A DNA stretch of 64,000 nucleotides, from assembly GCA_035995165.1 (NCBI GenBank), contig DASYKU010000059.1:1-64000 (forward strand). The letters run 5' to 3'. Shown piece by piece: positions 60,020 to 64,000 of this stretch; within the stretch, counting starts at the first letter, position 1; every line of letters starts with the position of its first letter. The position numbers were made by a program, and so were the translations under genes. The notes under the pieces are model-generated. The model did no database searches. It was not told the DNA's origin and saw nothing but the letters and a program-made list of their open reading frames with translations. The DNA comes from Mycobacteriales bacterium. Its GTDB lineage: Bacteria > Actinomycetota > Actinomycetes > Mycobacteriales > CADCTP01.

Positions 60020-62032
60020 TCAGACGCTGATGTGGGAGCTGATGACCACGGTCCGGTCGGCCGGTAGCTCGAAAGCCCGTGCGGCATCGGCGGTGAGCGA
60101 GGACAGGGCGAGGAACAGCTGGGTCCGCCACCGCGGCATCGTCGGGTGCCGGCTGGGTTCCAGGCGGATGGTCGACAGGAAGTACGAGGCATCCGCCAGG
60201 TCGACCGGGGACTCGAACGCCTCCGCGGGCAAGGCGGCGAGCATCCCGGGGATGTCCGTACGCTGCATGAAGCCGAAGCGGGCGGTGACCAGCGTGATGC
60301 CGTCGTCCCGGTAGCCGAGGTCGTCGACGGTGGCGACGTCCTGCGGGGCGACGAGGGGGACCGGGGCGGTCTGGATCGAGACGATGAGCACGCGTTGCTG
60401 CAGCACCGCGATGCGCTCGACGCTGGCCCGCATCGCCAGCGGCGCGGTGTCCCTGTCGCGGTTGAGGAAGACGGCAGTGCCGGGTACGCGGTGCACGGCC
60501 GGGCGGCGCTCGTGCAGCTCGTCGACGAACGTGCGCAGCGGGCCCTCCCGCTGCTCGCGTCGTTCGGAGACCAGCCGGCGGCCCTGTTGCCAGGTGGTCA
60601 TGACGGTGAAGATGGTCAGGCCGATGAGCAGCGGTAGCCACGCACCGCTGATCAGCTTGGTGAGGTTCGCGGCCAGGAACATCAGCTCGATCAGCAGGAA
60701 TCCGCCGCCGGCGAGCAGCACGGCCCAGGTGGGCCAGCCCCATTGCTGCCGGGCGACGTAGAACAGGAGCGTGGTGGTGACGGTGATCGTGCCGGTCACC
60801 GCCATCCCGAAGGCGAAGGCGAGCGCGGCGGACGTCTGGAAGGACAGTACGAGGACGATCACCATGACCATCAGCGCCCAGTTCACCGCGGGCACGTAGA
60901 TCTGGCCGATGGTCTGCATCGACGTGTGGAGGATCCGCAGTCGCGGCAGGTAACCCAGCTGCACGGCCTGCCGGGCGACCGAGAACGCTCCGGTGATGAC
61001 GGCCTGCGAGGCGATGACGGTGGCGGCGGTGGCGAGCAGCACCAGCGGGATCAACGCCCAGGACGGCACCAGCAGGAAGAACGGCGCCCGGATCGCGCCG
61101 TCGGGTCCCGGGTCGTGCAGCACGAGCGCGCCCTGCCCGAAGTAGGACAGCGTGCAGGCCGGGAACACGAGCGCGAGCCAGGCGCGGCTGATGGGGGCGC
61201 GACCGAAGTGCCCGAGGTCCGCGTAGAGCGCCTCGGCGCCGGTGACAGCGAGCACCACCGCGGCCAGGGCGAAGAAGGCGATGCCGAAGTGCCCGACGAA
61301 GAAGCCGAGCGCGTAGGTGGGCGAGAGGGCCTTCAGTATGCCGGGTTCGGCGGTGATGCCCGCGATCCCGGCGGCGCCGATCGCCAGGAACCACAGGGTC
61401 ATCACCGGTCCGAACACCCGGCCGACGCGAGCGGTCCCTATTCGCTGGGCCGCGAACAGCGCCAGGATGATGACGATCGTGACCGGGATGACGAGCGGCT
61501 CGAAGCCGGGCCGGACCACCTTCAGCCCCTCGACGGCGGACAGCACCGAGATGGCCGGCGTGATCATGCTGTCGGCGAGGAACAGCGAAGCGCCGAGGAC
61601 ACCCAGGGCGGTCAGCACCGTGAGCGTCCGGGCCCGGGATCTCCGGCCCGGGCGGCGGCCCGGCCGGGCGACCAGCGTGATGAGCGAGAGGATGCCGCCC
61701 TCGCCGTCGTTGTCCGCCCGCAGCACCAGGCCGACGTAGAGGACGGTGACGATGACCGTGACCGACCAGAAGACCAGCGACACCAGGCCGTACACGTTGT
61801 CCGTGGTCAAGGGCACGGGATGCGGGTCGTCCGGGCTGAAGATCGTCTGGATCGTGTAGATGGGACTGGTGCCGATGTCACCGAAGACGATTCCGAGGGC
61901 GCCCAGCGTCGCCGCGGCGCGACCCGGATGCCGGATCGTTCCTTCGTGCGGGGCCGTCGCCGCGGCGGCGGCCCGAGGCCCCGGACCCGGTTGCGGGCCG
62001 GCGGCCGGCGTCGGCGGTGGGCCTGCGCTCAC
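60020..62032 (-). CDS. kup: KUP-family potassium transporter
   Basis: A 670-residue potassium/proton symporter. After a Pro/Ala-rich N-terminus come LGALGIVFGDIGTSPIYTIQTIF, RADNDGEGGILSLITLV and about 12 helices. The cytoplasmic C-terminal domain follows from about residue 480. All these segments are hallmarks of the Kup family. GTG at 62032 is preceded by GGGGGACGAG. It lies 120 bases downstream of kdpE in the same direction and may be under KdpDE control. Confidence 0.95.
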   Translation of the reverse strand: MSAGPPPTPAAGPQPGPGPRAAAAATAPHEGTIRHPGRAAATLGALGIVFGDIGTSPIYTIQTIFSPDDPHPVPLTTDNVYGLVSLVFWSVTVIVTVLYVGLVLRADNDGEGGILSLITLVARPGRRPGRRSRARTLTVLTALGVLGASLFLADSMITPAISVLSAVEGLKVVRPGFEPLVIPVTIVIILALFAAQRIGTARVGRVFGPVMTLWFLAIGAAGIAGITAEPGILKALSPTYALGFFVGHFGIAFFALAAVVLAVTGAEALYADLGHFGRAPISRAWLALVFPACTLSYFGQGALVLHDPGPDGAIRAPFFLLVPSWALIPLVLLATAATVIASQAVITGAFSVARQAVQLGYLPRLRILHTSMQTIGQIYVPAVNWALMVMVIVLVLSFQTSAALAFAFGMAVTGTITVTTTLLFYVARQQWGWPTWAVLLAGGGFLLIELMFLAANLTKLISGAWLPLLIGLTIFTVMTTWQQGRRLVSERREQREGPLRTFVDELHERRPAVHRVPGTAVFLNRDRDTAPLAMRASVERIAVLQQRVLIVSIQTAPVPLVAPQDVATVDDLGYRDDGITLVTARFGFMQRTDIPGMLAALPAEAFESPVDLADASYFLSTIRLEPSRHPTMPRWRTQLFLALSSLTADAARAFELPADRTVVISSHISV

Positions 62033-62152
62033 GTCTCGTCCCCCTGGTGTGTCCGCGCCCTTCCTCGCCCGGGCGTTGCCGAGGATGACAGGTCGCCGGT
62101 GCTGGGTCCGGGACCTCGCACGAGCCGCCGCGTCGGAGTGCCGGCGGACAGG

Positions 62153-62839
62153 TCAGGGCTGGAATCGGTAGCCCATGCCTGGTTCGGTGATCAGGTACCG
62201 GGGCCGGCTCGGATCCGGTTCGAGCTTGCGGCGCAGGCGGTTGAGGTGGAACCGCAGGGACGAGCTGTCCTCGGATCCGACCGGACCCCAGACGTCGGTG
62301 ATCAGCTGCTGGCGGGCGATCAGCTTGCCCGGGTGCCGGACCAGTGCGTCGAGCAGGCGCCACTCGGTCGGGGTGAGCCGTACGTCCCCGCGGTCGCCGT
62401 CCTGCCGGGCGGAGACCCGCCTGGCGCCCAGGTCGACCAGGTAGTCGCCGAGCTCGAACGCGGGCGCGGGGCCGTCGGCGGCGGCTCGCCTGGTCACGGC
62501 CCGAATCCGGGCGAGGAGCTCCTCGATGCCGAAGGGCTTGGTGATGTAGTCGTCGGCCCCGGCGTCCAGGGCGGCCACCTTGTCGCCACCCGAGGTGCGT
62601 CCGGACAGGACGATGATCGGGACGGAGCTGTGCTCGCGCAGGCTGCTGATGACCTCGGCGCCGTCGATGTCGGGCAGGCCGAGGTCGAGGATCACCAGGT
62701 CCGGCGGCCGGGCAGCGGCCTCGGCGATCGCCCGCCGTCCGGTGGCGGCCGTGTGCACGTCGTGGCCGCGGGCGCTCAACGTGATCTGGAGCGCCCGCAG
62801 CAGCTGCGGTTCGTCGTCGACGACCAGGACCACGCTCAT
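62153..62839 (-). CDS. kdpE: Response regulator KdpE
   Basis: A 228-residue OmpR-type regulator. The receiver domain has Asp8/Asp9, phospho-acceptor Asp52 in VILDLGLPDIDG, and Lys in YITKPFGIEELLAR. The C-terminal winged helix has LTPTEWRLLDALVRHPGKLI and the YLITEPGMGYRF wing. KdpE classically activates the kdpFABC K+ uptake operon under low potassium. Its ATG overlaps the kdpD stop (ATGA). Confidence 0.94.
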   Translation of the reverse strand: MSVVLVVDDEPQLLRALQITLSARGHDVHTAATGRRAIAEAAARPPDLVILDLGLPDIDGAEVISSLREHSSVPIIVLSGRTSGGDKVAALDAGADDYITKPFGIEELLARIRAVTRRAAADGPAPAFELGDYLVDLGARRVSARQDGDRGDVRLTPTEWRLLDALVRHPGKLIARQQLITDVWGPVGSEDSSSLRFHLNRLRRKLEPDPSRPRYLITEPGMGYRFQP

Positions 62840-64000
62840 GCCTCGGCCACCTCCTCGCTGCGCGGCCGGGCCGCGACCGCGCGCGCCGGCAGCGACAGCA
62901 CCATGGTCAGCCCTCCGCCCGGGGTGTGCTCCGGCTCCAGCGTGCCGCCCATCGCCTCGGCCAGGCCTCGGGACAGGGCGAGGCCGAGCCCGACGCCGGT
63001 GGTGTTGTCGCGGTCGCCCAGGCGCTGGAACGGGACGAAGATCCGTTGCCAGTCGGACTCCGCGACGCCGGGGCCGCGGTCGACCACCCGCAGCTCCACC
63101 CGGTCACCGAAGGCGCTGCCGGACACGAGCGGGGGCCGGTCGGCGGGGGAGTGGCGCAAGGCGTTGCCGATCAGGTTCGCCAGGATGCGTTCGAGCAGAC
63201 CGGGGTCGGCGTAGAGCTCCGGGAGGTCGTCCGGGAGCCGCACCTGCACGGGCAGGCTGGCCGGGCCGAGCTCGCCCAGCACCCCGGGCAGCACGTCGTC
63301 GATGCCGATCTGCGCGGGGTGGACCGCGAGGGCGCCGGCCTGCAGCCTGCTCATGTCGAGCAGGTTGTTCACCAGCCGGGTGAGCTGGTCGAGGGACTCG
63401 TCGGCCGTGGCCAGCAGCTCGGCCCGCTCGCTGTCCTTCCATTGCATCCCCGGGCTGCGCAGCGCGGTGACCGAGGCCTTCGCGGATGCCAGCGGGGTGC
63501 GCAGGTCGTGGCTGACGGCCGCGAGCAGCGCCGTGCGGGTGCGGTCGACCTCGGCGAGCGGTCCGGCCTCGGCGGCGGCGTCGGCGAGCCGCCGTTGCCG
63601 TAGCGCGACCACGACCTGGGCGGCGAACGCGGCCAGCACCCGGCGGTCCTCGGCCGGGAGGACACGACCCCGCAGGACCAGGACCAGATCGTCGATCGGG
63701 ACCTCCGTGTCGCCCTCCTCGGGTCGGGCGCAGGGCTGGGTGCCGGACGTCGCCACCACCGTCCAGCCGGCCCGCCCGGCCGCGGACCGGCTCGCCTCCG
63801 GTACGGCTGAGACCCGGCCGGCCGGTCCGCGCCCGGCCGGCGCCGCGGGTGGGTTCCCGTCCCGTTCCAGCAGGGTCGCGGACGTCATGCCGAACGTCTC
63901 CCGGACGCGGTCGAGCAGTGCCGGCAGCGCCCGCTCGCCGCGCAGCACGTCGCCGGCGGCGGTCGAGAGCGCCTCCGCCTCGGCCGTCGCCCGGGCGGCC
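62836..64000 (-). CDS. kdpD: Sensor kinase KdpD, 3' part (runs off the window)
   Basis: The frame is open to the window edge, so only the C-terminal 387 residues are seen. They contain a GAF-like segment (ALPALLDRVRETFGM, where KdpD has its conserved pattern), the phospho-acceptor His in AAVSHDLRTPLASAK, the N box NLIGNALRHSPADR, DRGPGV, PFQRLGD and GVGLGLALSRGLAEAMGG. The N-terminal KdpD and Usp domains and the membrane helices must lie beyond 64000. Overlaps kdpE by 4 bases. Confidence 0.92.
   Translation of the reverse strand, partial: AARATAEAEALSTAAGDVLRGERALPALLDRVRETFGMTSATLLERDGNPPAAPAGRGPAGRVSAVPEASRSAAGRAGWTVVATSGTQPCARPEEGDTEVPIDDLVLVLRGRVLPAEDRRVLAAFAAQVVVALRQRRLADAAAEAGPLAEVDRTRTALLAAVSHDLRTPLASAKASVTALRSPGMQWKDSERAELLATADESLDQLTRLVNNLLDMSRLQAGALAVHPAQIGIDDVLPGVLGELGPASLPVQVRLPDDLPELYADPGLLERILANLIGNALRHSPADRPPLVSGSAFGDRVELRVVDRGPGVAESDWQRIFVPFQRLGDRDNTTGVGLGLALSRGLAEAMGGTLEPEHTPGGGLTMVLSLPARAVAARPRSEEVAEA

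Noticed and set aside
59295-61394. Long minus-strand frame joining the HTH gene with sequence inside kup
   Set aside because: Only the last 68 codons form a sensible protein with its own promoter; the rest is out of frame with kup and Smr.

Overview
This is a 64 kb stretch of very GC-rich chromosome from an actinobacterium (phylum Actinomycetota). Coding third positions are almost all G or C, GTG starts are common, and many neighbouring genes overlap by 4 bases (ATGA or GTGA). The order cmk - (plsC) - der - tRNA-Pro - pgsA - DUF881 - sbp - DUF881 - gcvH - garA - ftsR - bifunctional nuclease - MerR - gcvP is a conserved actinobacterial core block. I cannot name the genus from sequence alone. 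No insertion sequence, prophage or CRISPR array was seen.

Layout. 1-10.3 kb: core block (nucleotide kinase, ribosome-assembly GTPase, phospholipid synthesis, a DUF881/Sbp membrane cluster, glycine cleavage H protein, GarA, two MerR regulators). The plsC-like gene between cmk and der is broken by frameshifts. 10.3-16.3 kb: a GH3 beta-glucosidase whose upstream sugar transporter survives only as a 3' fragment, then gcvP behind a glycine riboswitch. 16.3-20.5 kb (minus strand): a DUF5999 protein, a translationally coupled methyltransferase / acyl-CoA dehydrogenase-like / type III polyketide synthase operon, a HAD phosphatase and a UBP-type zinc-finger protein. 20.7-25.6 kb: a Na+/H+ antiporter and a signalling pair made of a response regulator fused to a thioredoxin-reductase-like flavoprotein and a cNMP-domain histidine kinase. 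25.7-26.6 kb: small stress-type genes separated by strong hairpins.

26.9-37.4 kb is one long co-directional operon with overlapping genes. It encodes a NodU-type carbamoyltransferase, a glycosyltransferase fused to a GmhB-like phosphatase, two GT9 heptosyltransferase-like proteins, two further glycosyltransferases, an HldE-like bifunctional sugar kinase/nucleotidyltransferase, a short-chain dehydrogenase and a topoisomerase IB. It looks like a pathway for a heptose-containing, carbamoylated glycoconjugate. 37.4-45.7 kb holds a CYTH-CHAD protein, small stress/unknown proteins, NAD kinase, a spermidine-synthase-like membrane protein and a sulfite-oxidase-like / ferredoxin-reductase pair. It also holds the remnant of a histidine kinase.

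45.8-48.5 kb is the most unusual locus: a 133-residue Asp/Gly/Ala repeat protein, a JmjC-type cupin oxygenase and a sucrase/ferredoxin-like [2Fe-2S] protein. They read as substrate, hydroxylase and electron donor of a possible peptide-modifying system. 48.6-58.6 kb carries transporters (second Na+/H+ antiporter, flippase-like protein, TauE/SafE, ABC exporter, MFS), a PASTA protein, a VOC protein and a secreted GH25 muramidase. 58.7-64 kb (minus strand) has a near-leaderless HTH + Clp-N pair, an Smr protein, a Kup potassium transporter and kdpE with the 3' part of kdpD, which runs off the window.
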